A stretch of 64,000 bases of DNA from Bradyrhizobium guangdongense. GTDB taxonomy: Bacteria > Pseudomonadota > Alphaproteobacteria > Rhizobiales > Xanthobacteraceae. The stretch's first letter is position 1. The number at the start of each line of letters is the position of its first letter. The notes beneath the pieces are model-generated. The model saw nothing but the letters and a program-made list of their open reading frames with translations. It was not told the origin of the DNA and made no database searches. The stretch lies in assembly GCF_004114975.1 (NCBI RefSeq), contig NZ_CP030051.1:4588001-4652000 (forward strand), read 5' to 3'. A program made the translations under genes and the position numbers. Shown piece after piece: positions 17,433-25,243 of the stretch.

Positions 17433-18254
17433 ATGACAGACAGCGCCCTGGAAACCGTGCTGCGCCGCGACCGCTGGGTCGTCAGCGGCGCCATCGGCAT
17501 CATTGTCGCGCTGGCCTGGAGCTATGTGCTCTGGCTCGCCAACGACATGGACATGGGCGGCATGGACATGACCGGCTTCCGGATGATCCCGGCCGGGATC
17601 GGAATCATGATGCCGGCGAGCGAGCCGTGGCGAGCGATCGAGTTCGCCTATGTGTTCGTGATGTGGGCGGTGATGATGGTCGGAATGATGGCGCCCTCGG
17701 CAGCGCCCATGATTTTGATGTACGCCCGCGTCGGCCGACGGGGCAAGGCGCAGGGCAAGCCGTTCGCCGCGACCGGGTGGTTTGCGGCCGGCTATCTCCT
17801 CGCCTGGAGCGGCTTCTCGCTGGCAGCCACCTTGCTCCAATGGATGACCGAGCGGGCAGCCCTCCTGGATTCCCGGATGGTGATGGTGAGCAACCTGCTC
17901 GGCGCAATCGTGCTGATCGCGGCGGGAATCTATCAATGGACACCGCTCAAGGAGGTCTGCCTCGCCCAATGTCAGTCGCCGTTCACGTTCCTGATGCGCC
18001 ACGGCGGCTTTCGCGACAGCCCACGAGGCTGCCTGCTGCTGGGGTTGCGGCACGGCGGCTATTGTGTGGGCTGCTGCTGGGCTTTGATGGCGCTTCTGTT
18101 CGTGGGCGGGGTAATGAACGTGCTTTGGATTGCGCTCCTGGCGCTGCTCGTTCTCTTGGAGAAACTCATCCCGGTGGGACGATGGATCGCGCGCGCCGCC
18201 GGCCTTGCATGCGTGGCCGCGGGCGCCTGGCTGCTGCTGGTCTTACCGCAGTGA
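17433..18254 (+). CDS. DUF2182 integral membrane protein
   Basis: About 273 residues from the ATG at 17433. An earlier ATG at 17382 overlaps the stop of the DUF1326 gene and would allow translational coupling; neither has a strong ribosome-binding site. Hydrophobic helices occur near 17-37, 68-90, 110-135, 150-165, 205-235 and 245-265. Met-rich (NDMDMGGMDMTG, MWAVMMVGMMAPS) and Cys/His (HGGYCVGCCW) segments suggest a metal-binding membrane protein. The PF09948/DUF2182 family is described as predicted metal-binding. It forms a two-gene unit with DUF1326. Confidence 0.85.
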   Translation: MTDSALETVLRRDRWVVSGAIGIIVALAWSYVLWLANDMDMGGMDMTGFRMIPAGIGIMMPASEPWRAIEFAYVFVMWAVMMVGMMAPSAAPMILMYARVGRRGKAQGKPFAATGWFAAGYLLAWSGFSLAATLLQWMTERAALLDSRMVMVSNLLGAIVLIAAGIYQWTPLKEVCLAQCQSPFTFLMRHGGFRDSPRGCLLLGLRHGGYCVGCCWALMALLFVGGVMNVLWIALLALLVLLEKLIPVGRWIARAAGLACVAAGAWLLLVLPQ

Positions 18255-18317
18255 TGAGCGACCGCTCAGCAATTGCCCCGAAGCACGGATAGTCCGCGAG
18301 CACTCCATGAGCCATTT

Positions 18318-18340
18318 CAATATTCTATGAGAGAATATTG
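18318..18340. repeat. perfect 9-bp inverted repeat at tRNA 3' end
   Basis: CAATATTCT (18318-18326) and AGAATATTG (18332-18340) are exact inverted copies around a 5-nt loop. It overlaps the CCA end of tRNA-Leu, is AT-rich in a GC-rich genome and has no T-run, so it may be a processing or 3'-end-protecting hairpin instead of a classical terminator. Confidence 0.5.
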
Positions 18341-18423
18341 GTGCGCTCGGAGGGACTCGAACCCCCACGGTGTTACCCACTGCCACCTCAAGGCAGCGCG
18401 TCTACCAGTTCCGCCACGAGCGC
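18339..18423 (-). tRNA. tRNA-Leu (anticodon GAG)
   Basis: On the minus strand a complete long-variable-arm tRNA can be folded: acceptor GCGCTCG pairs with CGAGCGC, the anticodon stem-loop is CTGCC-TTGAGGT-GGCAG with GAG, the T arm contains GGTTCGAGTCC, and the 3' ACCA is encoded. GAG reads CUU/CUC leucine codons. The variable arm of about 13 nt fits a class II leucine tRNA. Confidence 0.95.
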
Positions 18424-18575
18424 TAGGAGATACCGGCCTGAGGTCTTGAGGCTGGCCGGATCAGCGGCCGCCGATCTAACAAATCCATCAGGGGGATACA
18501 AGCCTGCAAAGGCCCTGAATTCCACAAGCTTGACAGGAAAGTCTCACCCGCCCGGATCGGCCCTATCAGGTGGGC

Positions 18576-18613
18576 GGGCGCTACCGCGTCCCCGGGGCGC
18601 TACCGCGTCCCCG
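18576..18613. repeat. 19-bp perfect tandem duplication
   Basis: GGGCGCTACCGCGTCCCCG occurs twice head-to-tail (18576-18594 and 18595-18613). The second copy contains the stop codon of the FliN-like gene, so the first copy repeats the final codons downstream of the stop. Confidence 0.85.
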
Positions 18614-18842
18614 GCGTCCTGGGCAGCATCTGCTTGACCTCGACCGCGATCCGGTTGCGGTCGACGAGCACGACGCCCGAGGCTACCGGCAGATTGTTGG
18701 CCAGGACCTTGACCTCGTCAGCCTCGGTTGCATCCAGCTCGATGATGGCGCCGCGGGAAAGACGTAATACTTGGTGGATCGGCATGGTGGTCGTCCCGAG
18801 CACGACCATGAGATCCACGGTGACTTTATCGAGTGTGGGCAC
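18600..18842 (-). CDS. FliN-like (SpoA-domain) motor-switch protein, orphan
   Basis: Eighty residues that correspond almost exactly to the SpoA/FliN C-terminal domain: VTVDLMVVLGTTTMPIHQVLRL, GAIIELDATEADEVKVLAN, and SGVVLVDRNRIAVEV. FliN forms part of the C-ring that switches flagellar rotation and docks export cargo. A full-length FliN has an extra N-terminal region; here the frame is closed by TAA about 26 nt upstream of the GTG start. No flagellar genes surround it. A 19-bp tandem duplication covers its 3' end and a 14-bp one lies just upstream. Confidence 0.8.
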   Translation of the reverse strand: MPTLDKVTVDLMVVLGTTTMPIHQVLRLSRGAIIELDATEADEVKVLANNLPVASGVVLVDRNRIAVEVKQMLPRTPGTR

Positions 18843-18861
18843 TGTCAGACCGCCGCAACTG

Positions 18862-18891
18862 GAGACTTAAGACCTTTGAGACTTAAGACCT
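18862..18891. repeat. 14-bp direct repeat upstream of FliN-like gene
   Basis: GAGACTTAAGACCT is present at 18862-18875 and again at 18878-18891, two bp apart. Each copy contains the palindrome CTTAAG. It lies in the divergent promoter region of the FliN-like gene and lipB. Confidence 0.75.
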
Positions 18892-18947
18892 GGAACTCAA
18901 CGCCAAAGGACTTGGCATTTGCGCCTGCGATCATCACCACGTTATGG

Positions 18948-18962
18948 TTAGCCAATGGTTAA
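18948..18962. promoter_or_regulatory. near-consensus CtrA box (TTAG-N7-TTAA)
   Basis: TTAG (18948-18951), 7 nt, then TTAA (18959-18962) differs by one base from the CtrA consensus TTAA-N7-TTAA. It overlaps the lipB start codon and lies about 110 bp upstream of the divergent FliN-like gene, which is the more plausible target because CtrA controls flagellar genes in Alphaproteobacteria. It is a single site and could be chance. Confidence 0.35.
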
Positions 18963-19692
18963 TCCGCCTCGAAACTCCCGCCAACAGCTCGATTTGACAT
19001 CGTTTTCCGCCGCCGGCGGCGAGCCCGTCGAGTGGCGAATCTCCAACGCGCCGGTGCCCTATCCGCAAGCGGTGGCCGAGATGGAAGCGCGGGTCGCGGC
19101 GATCGCGGCGGGCGAGGCCCCCGAGCTGGTTTGGCTGCTCGAGCACCCCCCGCTCTACACCTCCGGGACGTCAGGCAAGGAGACCGACCTGCTCGACGCC
19201 CGCTTCCCGACGTTCGCAACCGGGCGCGGCGGACAGCTCACCTATCATGGCCCCGGCCAGCGGGTGGCCTACATCATGCTCGACCTCAAGCGCCGCCGGC
19301 CGGACGTACGGGCCTATGTCGCGAGCCTGGAGGAGCTGATCCTGAAGACGCTCGCCGCCTTCAACATCCGCGGCGAGCGGCGCGAGGACCGGGTCGGCGT
19401 CTGGGTGAAGCGGCCCGACAAGGGCGATGGGCACGAGGACAAGATCGCGGCGATCGGCGTGCGGCTGAAGCGCTGGGTCTCGTTCCACGGCATCGCGATC
19501 AATGTCGAGCCGGAGCTGTCGCATTTCGCCGGTATCGTGCCTTGCGGCGTCGCCGATCCCCGCTACGGCGTCACCTCGCTGGTCGATCTCGGCCAGCTCG
19601 TGACGATGGAAGATGTCGACGTCGCGCTCCGGCAGGCGTTTGAAGACCTGTTCGGACCGACCCGCGCACTGCTGCCGGAAGCGGCCGCCTGA
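18955..19692 (+). CDS. lipB: lipoyl(octanoyl) transferase LipB
   Basis: LipB moves octanoate from octanoyl-ACP onto the lipoyl domains of 2-oxoacid dehydrogenases and the glycine cleavage H protein. The 245-residue sequence has [12 protein letters not shown] (62-73), [12 protein letters not shown] (91-102), the conserved Lys163 ([13 protein letters not shown]) and the catalytic Cys197 (GIVPCGV). The insert around 145-162 is common in alphaproteobacterial members. Cytoplasmic. lipA is not in the window. Confidence 0.95.
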   Translation: MVNPPRNSRQQLDLTSFSAAGGEPVEWRISNAPVPYPQAVAEMEARVAAIAAGEAPELVWLLEHPPLYTSGTSGKETDLLDARFPTFATGRGGQLTYHGPGQRVAYIMLDLKRRRPDVRAYVASLEELILKTLAAFNIRGERREDRVGVWVKRPDKGDGHEDKIAAIGVRLKRWVSFHGIAINVEPELSHFAGIVPCGVADPRYGVTSLVDLGQLVTMEDVDVALRQAFEDLFGPTRALLPEAAA

Positions 19693-19893
19693 CACTTATT
19701 CTGTTCGAGCCTGGCGAGGCATCTTCACCGCTGGTCGCGGAATCAGCTACGCTTGCCTCCGGTGCCGCCCACGCCTCCCCCCTCCGCCGGGAAAGCAGAC
19801 CTCATGCCGGGCGACTAGACCATCGGACCGACTGTTCGAGCACTGAGCATAAGGAGGGATTGCGCTTTCTGCTCGCATCAGGAGGTTCTGACG

Positions 19894-20607
19894 ATGAAAC
19901 TGTCTGCGCCGATCTATCATCTGAAGCGGAAAGCAAAACGCCTGTCCCGCGAGGAAGGCATCCCGCTTCACGATGCGCTCGACCGCATCGCCACGACGGA
20001 AGGCTTTTCCGCCTGGAGCATGCTTGCGGCGAAGGCCGCGGCATTGACGCCCGCCAACAAGCTGTTTCCGCAGTTCAGGCCCGGCGACCTGGTGCTGGTC
20101 GGCGCGCGTCCCGGCCAAGGCAAGACCTTGATGAGCCTCGAACTCGCGGTGGAGGCGATGAAGTCAGGCCATCGCGCGGCCTTCTTCTCGCTCGACTACA
20201 CCGAGAAGGACGTGCTGGACCGCCTGCGTGCGATCGGCGCCCAGCCTGCGCAATTCGACGAGCTCTTCGAGGTCGATTGCTCCGATGCCATCAGCGCCGA
20301 CTACATCGTCAAGCAGATGGCAACAGCGCCGCGCGGCACGGTCGTCGTGATCGACTATCTGCAACTGCTCGACCAGAGGCGGGAGAACCCCGATCTGACC
20401 GTGCAGGTGTGCGCGCTGAAATCCTTCGCACGCGACAACGGGCTGATCATCGTCTTCATCTCGCAGATCGACCGGTCCTATGATCCCGCGACCAAGCCCT
20501 GCCCCGAGCTCAGCGATGTCAGACTGCCGAACCCGCTGGACCTGAAGCTGTTCGACAAGACATGCTTCATGAATGATTCAGAAGTCCAGTTCCGGGTCGC
20601 AAGCTGA
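19894..20607 (+). CDS. DnaB/RecA-like ATPase with antitoxin-like N-terminus
   Basis: A 237-residue protein, start supported by AGGAGG 8 nt upstream. The core has Walker A GARPGQGKT (about 69-77) and Walker B VVVIDYLQLL (about 149-158), with QVCALKSFARDNGLIIVFISQ after it, an order and spelling like the DnaB replicative helicase ATPase domain. It lacks DnaB's N-terminal helical domain and is about half its length. Instead residues 8-48 (LKRKAKRLSREEGIPLHDALDRIA...GFSAWSMLAAK) resemble the short helical N-terminal module seen on some toxin/antitoxin-linked proteins. Not a replicative helicase; role unknown. Confidence 0.75.
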   Translation: MKLSAPIYHLKRKAKRLSREEGIPLHDALDRIATTEGFSAWSMLAAKAAALTPANKLFPQFRPGDLVLVGARPGQGKTLMSLELAVEAMKSGHRAAFFSLDYTEKDVLDRLRAIGAQPAQFDELFEVDCSDAISADYIVKQMATAPRGTVVVIDYLQLLDQRRENPDLTVQVCALKSFARDNGLIIVFISQIDRSYDPATKPCPELSDVRLPNPLDLKLFDKTCFMNDSEVQFRVAS

Positions 20608-20610
20608 CAA

Positions 20611-20648
20611 ACGAGCCGCGGGTGAGATCACTCACCCGCGGCTCAAAA
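20611..20648. terminator. bidirectional terminator hairpin
   Basis: A perfect 14-bp stem: GAGCCGCGGGTGAG (20613-20626) and CTCACCCGCGGCTC (20631-20644) around ATCA. It sits in the 44-bp gap between two convergent genes, followed by AAAA on the plus strand; the minus strand has a weak T-run. It probably ends transcription of both genes. Confidence 0.75.
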
Positions 20649-20651
20649 GCC

Positions 20652-21074
20652 TCACGCTGCCTTCAGCGACACGTCGAGCTTGCCGGCGATATAACGGCGT
20701 TCCTGGCTCAAGCCGCCAAAGCCGTAGGCATCGCCCCTGACCTCGTCGACGTGCAGATAGGTCTCAGGGTGCAGCGAGCCCAAAATCTCGGCCATGCGCT
20801 TGAACATTGCGGCGAGATAGGCCGCCTTCTCATCCTTGGTGTTGGTGCCTTCGGTGACGTGGATGTCGATCCAGTAGCTGGCGAGCTTCTGCTCGGCGAG
20901 CGACTTGCCGCCGGCGAACCAGTCCCCAGCATCGACCGACTTCACGATGATCGCGGTGACGTTGGGGTCCTTGTGCAGAATCCCGGCCGTCAGCTCGGAC
21001 ACGGCGCTGGCGATATCCGCCTTTAGCGACGGCGACTGGCGGGACGAGGTGTAGGCTACGGTGATCAGGGGCAT
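20652..21074 (-). CDS. tautomerase family protein
   Basis: About 140 residues starting MPLITVAYTSSRQSPSLKADIA; after Met removal the N-terminal Pro is the general base of the 4-oxalocrotonate tautomerase superfamily. The length exceeds single 4-OT (62 residues), so it is likely a fused two-unit member or a tautomerase-like variant with the second half (WIDIHVTEGTNTKDEKAAY) adopting the repeated fold. It is divergent from a LysR regulator, a typical arrangement for an inducible gene. Substrate unknown. Confidence 0.8.
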   Translation of the reverse strand: MPLITVAYTSSRQSPSLKADIASAVSELTAGILHKDPNVTAIIVKSVDAGDWFAGGKSLAEQKLASYWIDIHVTEGTNTKDEKAAYLAAMFKRMAEILGSLHPETYLHVDEVRGDAYGFGGLSQERRYIAGKLDVSLKAA

Positions 21075-21147
21075 GGTCGTTCTCCTCAAATGCCGCGGCC
21101 GGGTCGACGCGGCGTTGGTGAGAAGCTAGACCGTCCCTCTGTATTTT

Positions 21148-21170
21148 GGTATCTTATCAGGATTGATACC
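21148..21170. promoter_or_regulatory. LysR operator candidate (GGTATC-N11-GATACC)
   Basis: GGTATC (21148-21153) and GATACC (21165-21170) form a perfect inverted repeat with an 11-nt spacer, matching the T-N11-A layout of LysR-type recognition sites. It lies between the divergent tautomerase (start 21074) and lysR (start 21188) genes, so one protein could control both. Confidence 0.6.
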
Positions 21171-21187
21171 AGTGATAACAGATTGTA

Positions 21188-22060
21188 ATGACAGCGACAC
21201 TCGACATCGCGACGGTCCAGGCCTTCCTGCTGGTTGCCGACCTGCAGAGCTTCACCCGTGCCGCAGAGGCGCTCGGCACGACGCAGGCCGCGGTCAGCCT
21301 CAAGCTGCAACGACTGGAAACGTTGCTGACAAAGCGCCTCGTCGAACGCTCGCCGCGCGCGGTCCGGCTCACCGCCGATGGCGCGGCGTTCCTCGATCGC
21401 GCCCGCGCGCTGATGACCGCGCATGACCTCGCGCTCTCCGGCGATGCACCGACTGCACGGTCGCTCTCGCTCGGTATCTCCGATCACGCCGCAGGCCCTG
21501 AACTGGTGCCGCTGCTCGAACGCCTGCACGCCACGTCGTCAAACCTCACGCTTGCCGTCACCATCGGCTTCTCGCGCGAGATGCAGGATGCCTATGACGC
21601 GGGCGAGCTCGATGCGGTGATCGTACGTCAGGAAGGCAGTCGTCGCGGCGGCGAGAAGCTGACGGAGGACGAATTCGGCTGGTTCGCGTCAAGACGCTTC
21701 ACGCTGCCGAAGGGCGAGCCACTGCCGCTCGCGACCCTCGCTCCGCCCTGCGGCGTCCGGGCAGTTGCCGTGCGCGCACTCGACAAGGCCGGCCTCGCCT
21801 GGCGCGAACGGTTTGTTGGCGGCGGTGTCACGGCGGTGGTCGCCGCCGCACTCGCCGGCCTCGCTGTCGCGCCTCTGGCGCGGCGGATCGCGCCTCCCGG
21901 ACTGGTCGATATCGGGACCGCGCACGAATTGCCCAAACTCGGCAGCTCGAAAGTGATGCTGCACTCGAAAGTGAGCGATCCCGCCAAGCTCGCGGCCCTG
22001 CGCGCGGTGGCGGCGACGTTTAGAAGTGCGACCGATACACGCCTTGGCGGCAAGCATTAG
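21188..22060 (+). CDS. LysR family transcriptional regulator
   Basis: A 290-residue LTTR. Winged helix-turn-helix at about 8-67 (VQAFLLVADLQSFTRAAEALGTTQAAVSLKLQRLETLL), a linker helix, and the co-inducer domain (about 92-290) with the usual two lobes. It is divergent from the tautomerase gene with a palindromic site between them, so tautomerase control and self-control are likely. The inducer is unknown. Confidence 0.9.
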   Translation: MTATLDIATVQAFLLVADLQSFTRAAEALGTTQAAVSLKLQRLETLLTKRLVERSPRAVRLTADGAAFLDRARALMTAHDLALSGDAPTARSLSLGISDHAAGPELVPLLERLHATSSNLTLAVTIGFSREMQDAYDAGELDAVIVRQEGSRRGGEKLTEDEFGWFASRRFTLPKGEPLPLATLAPPCGVRAVAVRALDKAGLAWRERFVGGGVTAVVAAALAGLAVAPLARRIAPPGLVDIGTAHELPKLGSSKVMLHSKVSDPAKLAALRAVAATFRSATDTRLGGKH

Positions 22061-22361
22061 GCTGCCTCGCCCGCGGGGTGCCCACAACCGGCGTTGCGTT
22101 TCTCCACGTACCGACAACTCCCAAACACGAGCCGATGTCGCACGCGCAGCGAGCGCATGCGGGCCGCGGCTTCCCAGAAGTCCGCCTCGGCCAGGTGTCG
22201 GCCTCGGCCGGACGTTGGCCCAGGCGATGCCCTCCGGGTCAGCGCCGCCCCCGGCCCCCCGCCTCCTGCATACCGTCCGGTCCATTTGCCCAAAAACGTC
22301 CCAGAGAAGCGGAACCAAACGCAGCCTCGCGCGTTTGCTCCCGTTGCAGGCGGGGTCTGGA
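22061..22361 (+). other. 301-bp upstream region of the hybrid kinase
   Basis: The kinase frame stays open through this stretch, but its translation is Pro/Arg-rich with no domain character and no ribosome-binding site, so I treat it as non-coding. The promoter at 22311-22335 is the only signal I can name. Confidence 0.5.
22311..22335 (+). promoter_or_regulatory. EcfG (general stress sigma) promoter
   Basis: GGAAC (22311-22315), a 16-nt spacer, then CGTT (22332-22335) is an exact match to the alphaproteobacterial sigma-EcfG consensus GGAAC-N16/17-CGTT. The start codon is 27 nt downstream of the -10 element, so a short leader is expected. It places the next gene under the PhyR-NepR-EcfG general stress response. 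Confidence 0.75.
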
Positions 22362-23882
22362 ATGATCAAAAAGTTCAATCAACAGAGAGACTTGTTCGAA
22401 AGCGAACGGAGTTTCCGGCTGTTGGTGGAGGGAGTCGCGGACTACGCCCTCTACATGCTCGACCCGAACGGCATCATCACGAGCTGGAATATCGGCGGCG
22501 AGCGGATCAAAGGCTATTCGCCCCAGGAGATCCTCGGCCAGCATTTCTCGCGCTTTTACACCGAGACCGACCGCGCCAACGGCAAGCCTGCCCGTGCGCT
22601 CGGCATCGCGCGGGACCAGGGCCGCTACGAGGAGGAAGGCTGGCGTGTCCGCAAGGACGGCACCTTCTTCTGGGCCAGCGTCGTGATCGACCCGATCTAC
22701 GAGGGCGGCACCCTCGTCGGCTTTGCCAAGATCACTCGCGACATCACCGAGCGCCGCAACACTCAGCTCAAGCTCGAGGCGATGCAGAGACAGCTTGCCG
22801 AGTCGCAGAAGTTCGATGCGCTCGGCCAGCTCACTGGCGGCGTCGCGCACGATTTCAACAATTTGCTGATGATCATCAGCGGCAGCCTTCATGTCCTGAA
22901 GAGGGGCGACTCCGAGGATTCGAGATTGCAGCGCGCGATCTCGGCGATCGAGACCGCCACCAAGCGCGGCGCCGCGCTGACGGGCCAGCTCCTGACCTTC
23001 GCGCGCCGGCAGAGCGTCAATCCGCAACCGATCCAATTCGGCGATCGCATCGAGGCGATCCGGGAGGTGCTTCACGCCGGCGTCGGCAGCGCTGTCCGCC
23101 TCGCCTTCGAGATCGAGCGGGAAATCTGGCCGATCAAGGCCGATGTCTCGGAGTTCGAGACGGCACTGCTCAACCTCGTCATCAACGCGCGCGACGCGAT
23201 GCCGGATGGCGGCACCGTGACGATCGGCGCGCACAACATCGTCCTGAACGATCCGCTGCATAGCGGCGAATTCGTCGCCATCACTGTCGCCGATACCGGC
23301 TTCGGCATCCCCTCCGACGTCGTCGACAAGATCTTCGAACCGTTCTTCACGACCAAGCCGGTCGGAAAAGGCACCGGTCTCGGCCTGTCGCAGGTGCACG
23401 GCTTTGCGCATCAGGCCGGCGGCACGGTCAGGGTTGCAAGCGAGCTCGGCAAGGGCACGACTTTCACCATCCTGCTGCCGCGTGAAACCGCGACCGCACC
23501 GAGCGAGACGTCCGGGACGGCGCCCCTGCGCGGCAGCGGCACGGTTCTGCTGGTCGAGGACAATCCCGACGTCGCTCTGGTCAGCACCGGGCTTCTGGAG
23601 CAGCTCGGCTACAGCGTACGCCGCGTCGCCGATGCCGAAGCCGCCTTGCATGAGGTCGAGCAGAACAGCATCGACTTCGTGTTCTCCGATATCGTGATGC
23701 CCGGCAAGATGGACGGGCTCAGCCTCGCCCATCGCCTCCGCCAGATCCGCCCCGGCCTGCCAGTCCTGCTCGCCACCGGCTACAGCGACGTCGCAGCCGG
23801 CGTGCGCGGCGATTTCCCGATCCTGCGCAAGCCGTACGAGATCCACGAGCTGAGCGAAGCGATTGCGAAGCTGCCGAGGTGA
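22362..23882 (+). CDS. PAS hybrid sensor histidine kinase
   Basis: A 506-residue soluble hybrid kinase: one PAS domain (about 15-130, with NGIITSWN and [16 protein letters not shown]), a HisKA dimer/phosphoacceptor domain with His163 in [11 protein letters not shown], an HATPase domain (N box [11 protein letters not shown]1 DTGFGIP, G2 GKGTGLGLS) and a C-terminal receiver (about 394-505) with Asp443 in FSDIVMPG. The ligand is unknown; PAS domains of this type often sense redox, light or small molecules. An EcfG promoter precedes it, linking it to general stress. A larger paralogue lies at 28.7 kb. Confidence 0.92.
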   Translation: MIKKFNQQRDLFESERSFRLLVEGVADYALYMLDPNGIITSWNIGGERIKGYSPQEILGQHFSRFYTETDRANGKPARALGIARDQGRYEEEGWRVRKDGTFFWASVVIDPIYEGGTLVGFAKITRDITERRNTQLKLEAMQRQLAESQKFDALGQLTGGVAHDFNNLLMIISGSLHVLKRGDSEDSRLQRAISAIETATKRGAALTGQLLTFARRQSVNPQPIQFGDRIEAIREVLHAGVGSAVRLAFEIEREIWPIKADVSEFETALLNLVINARDAMPDGGTVTIGAHNIVLNDPLHSGEFVAITVADTGFGIPSDVVDKIFEPFFTTKPVGKGTGLGLSQVHGFAHQAGGTVRVASELGKGTTFTILLPRETATAPSETSGTAPLRGSGTVLLVEDNPDVALVSTGLLEQLGYSVRRVADAEAALHEVEQNSIDFVFSDIVMPGKMDGLSLAHRLRQIRPGLPVLLATGYSDVAAGVRGDFPILRKPYEIHELSEAIAKLPR

Positions 23883-23943
23883 GTTTTTCTGCATCTCTCC
23901 CGAAGGGAGAGGTAAGCGTCGGCGCGAGCGCCGATCGTTCCCG

Positions 23944-24243
23944 TCACACCGTCGGCAACACCGAGAAGGTCTCCCCTGCCCTGCGCAGGTTCAGTTCGTC
24001 GACACTGGCGGTTTCACTGGTGACGCTATCGACATGCGAGGACGGCGGGCCGTGGCGGCATAGCGCGACCATGTCGGCGACGAGTTTCGGCGTGCCAGCG
24101 AACAGCGCCTCGACACTGCCGTCGCGGCGGTTGCGGACCCAGCCTTCGAGCCCGCTCGTGCTCGCCGTGTGCTCGACCCAGGCGCGATAGCCGACACCCT
24201 GGACACGGCCGCGGATCATGACCTGGAGAATGGCCCGGCTCAT
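23944..24243 (-). CDS. acyP: acylphosphatase
   Basis: Ninety-nine residues, the family length. The phosphate-binding signature [11 protein letters not shown] (about 12-22) and the [17 protein letters not shown] strand with catalytic Asn are intact. It hydrolyses acyl phosphates such as acetyl phosphate. The ATG (24243) overlaps the stop of the upstream isocitrate-lyase-fold gene (ATGA), so translation is coupled. Confidence 0.92.
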   Translation of the reverse strand: MSRAILQVMIRGRVQGVGYRAWVEHTASTSGLEGWVRNRRDGSVEALFAGTPKLVADMVALCRHGPPSSHVDSVTSETASVDELNLRRAGETFSVLPTV

Positions 24244-25106
24244 TTCTTCAGCCCGAGAAAAGCGGCGCTGCGCGCCTTGATATCGGCTTCGCGCATGATG
24301 CGGCCGGTCAGCTCGGACGATGCGAGGGCTTTGAGGTTTTTCGGCGGCGTGCCCTCGCGCAACGCGCTCTGGACCTCGTAGATGGCCTGCGTCGCCGCAG
24401 CGATCGGCGCGTGGCCCTGGAGCGCGATGCGTACGCGCTGGCTGGCGAGATAGTCGATCGCGTTCAATTCGTCGGGCGCGTCGCCAAGCACGATCGGCAG
24501 ACGCGTGGCGGACGCGATCGCCTCGAGTTCGGCGCACGACTTGATCCCGGTGAAGAACAGCGCATCGACACCGGTCGCTTCATAGGCGCTGGCGCGCTCG
24601 ATCGCATCCTCGATCGAGGTGATCGAGGCCGCGCCGGTCCGGCCCATGATGACGAGCGAGGCATCGCCGCGCGCATCGAGGGCGCCCTTCATCTTGCCGA
24701 CGCCCTCCTCCAGCGAGATCAACTGCGCCTTCGCCTCGCCGAAAGCTGCAGGAAGAAGCGTGTCCTCGATGGTGAGGCCGGCAGCGCCCGCGGTCTCCAG
24801 CTCCTGCACCGTGCGGCGCACGTTGAGCGCGTTGCCATAGCCGTGATCGGCATCGACCAGCACCGGCAGGCTCGCGGCGCGCGACATCCGCCGCATCTGC
24901 TCGGCAAGCTCCGTGAGCGTGATCAGGGTGACGTCGGGATCGCCGAGCACCGCGAGCGAGGCCACCGAGCCGCCGAACATGCCGAGCGGAAAGCCGAGAT
25001 CCTCGGCAATACGGATCGAGATTGCGTCGTAGACCGAGCCCGGATGGACGCAAGCCGAGGCCGACAGGATGTGGCGCAATTTCTCGCGGCGGGAACGAAA
25101 GGTCAT
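24240..25106 (-). CDS. isocitrate lyase/PEP mutase family, oxaloacetate decarboxylase-like
   Basis: A 288-residue TIM-barrel protein of the PEP mutase/isocitrate lyase superfamily. [14 protein letters not shown] and [20 protein letters not shown] contain the Mg2+-binding Asp pair; LTIEDTLLP is the next conserved strand. It lacks the isocitrate lyase KKCGH motif. The close match in order and spelling to the oxaloacetate decarboxylase group typified by Pseudomonas aeruginosa PA4872 makes that activity the first hypothesis. It is the first gene of a unit with acylphosphatase. Confidence 0.82.
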   Translation of the reverse strand: MTFRSRREKLRHILSASACVHPGSVYDAISIRIAEDLGFPLGMFGGSVASLAVLGDPDVTLITLTELAEQMRRMSRAASLPVLVDADHGYGNALNVRRTVQELETAGAAGLTIEDTLLPAAFGEAKAQLISLEEGVGKMKGALDARGDASLVIMGRTGAASITSIEDAIERASAYEATGVDALFFTGIKSCAELEAIASATRLPIVLGDAPDELNAIDYLASQRVRIALQGHAPIAAATQAIYEVQSALREGTPPKNLKALASSELTGRIMREADIKARSAAFLGLKK

Positions 25107-25139
25107 GGTGCCCTCACCTGTTGCGACGCAGCCGCAACA

Positions 25140-25232
25140 TACTCCGTCATTGCGAGCAACGTAACTATGGCGCCTCCCGTGCCCCGGCTCTGCGAAGCAA
25201 CGCTGGTGGATTGCATCGCGTCCGGGATACGA
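25140..25232. repeat. degenerate REP-like intergenic element
   Basis: Contains CCGTCATTGCGAGCAACG and, about 35 nt on, GCGAAGCAACGCTGGTGGATT, phrases of the type found in rhizobial REP palindromes (TCATTGCGAG...GAAGCAATC), but the inverted pairing is imperfect. It lies between pccA and the PEP-mutase-like gene. Confidence 0.4.
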
Positions 25233-25243
25233 GCGTGGGTTTG

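Noticed and set aside
18423..18600. tRNA-Leu as integration site of an island
   Set aside because: No integrase or duplicated tRNA 3' end was found nearby.
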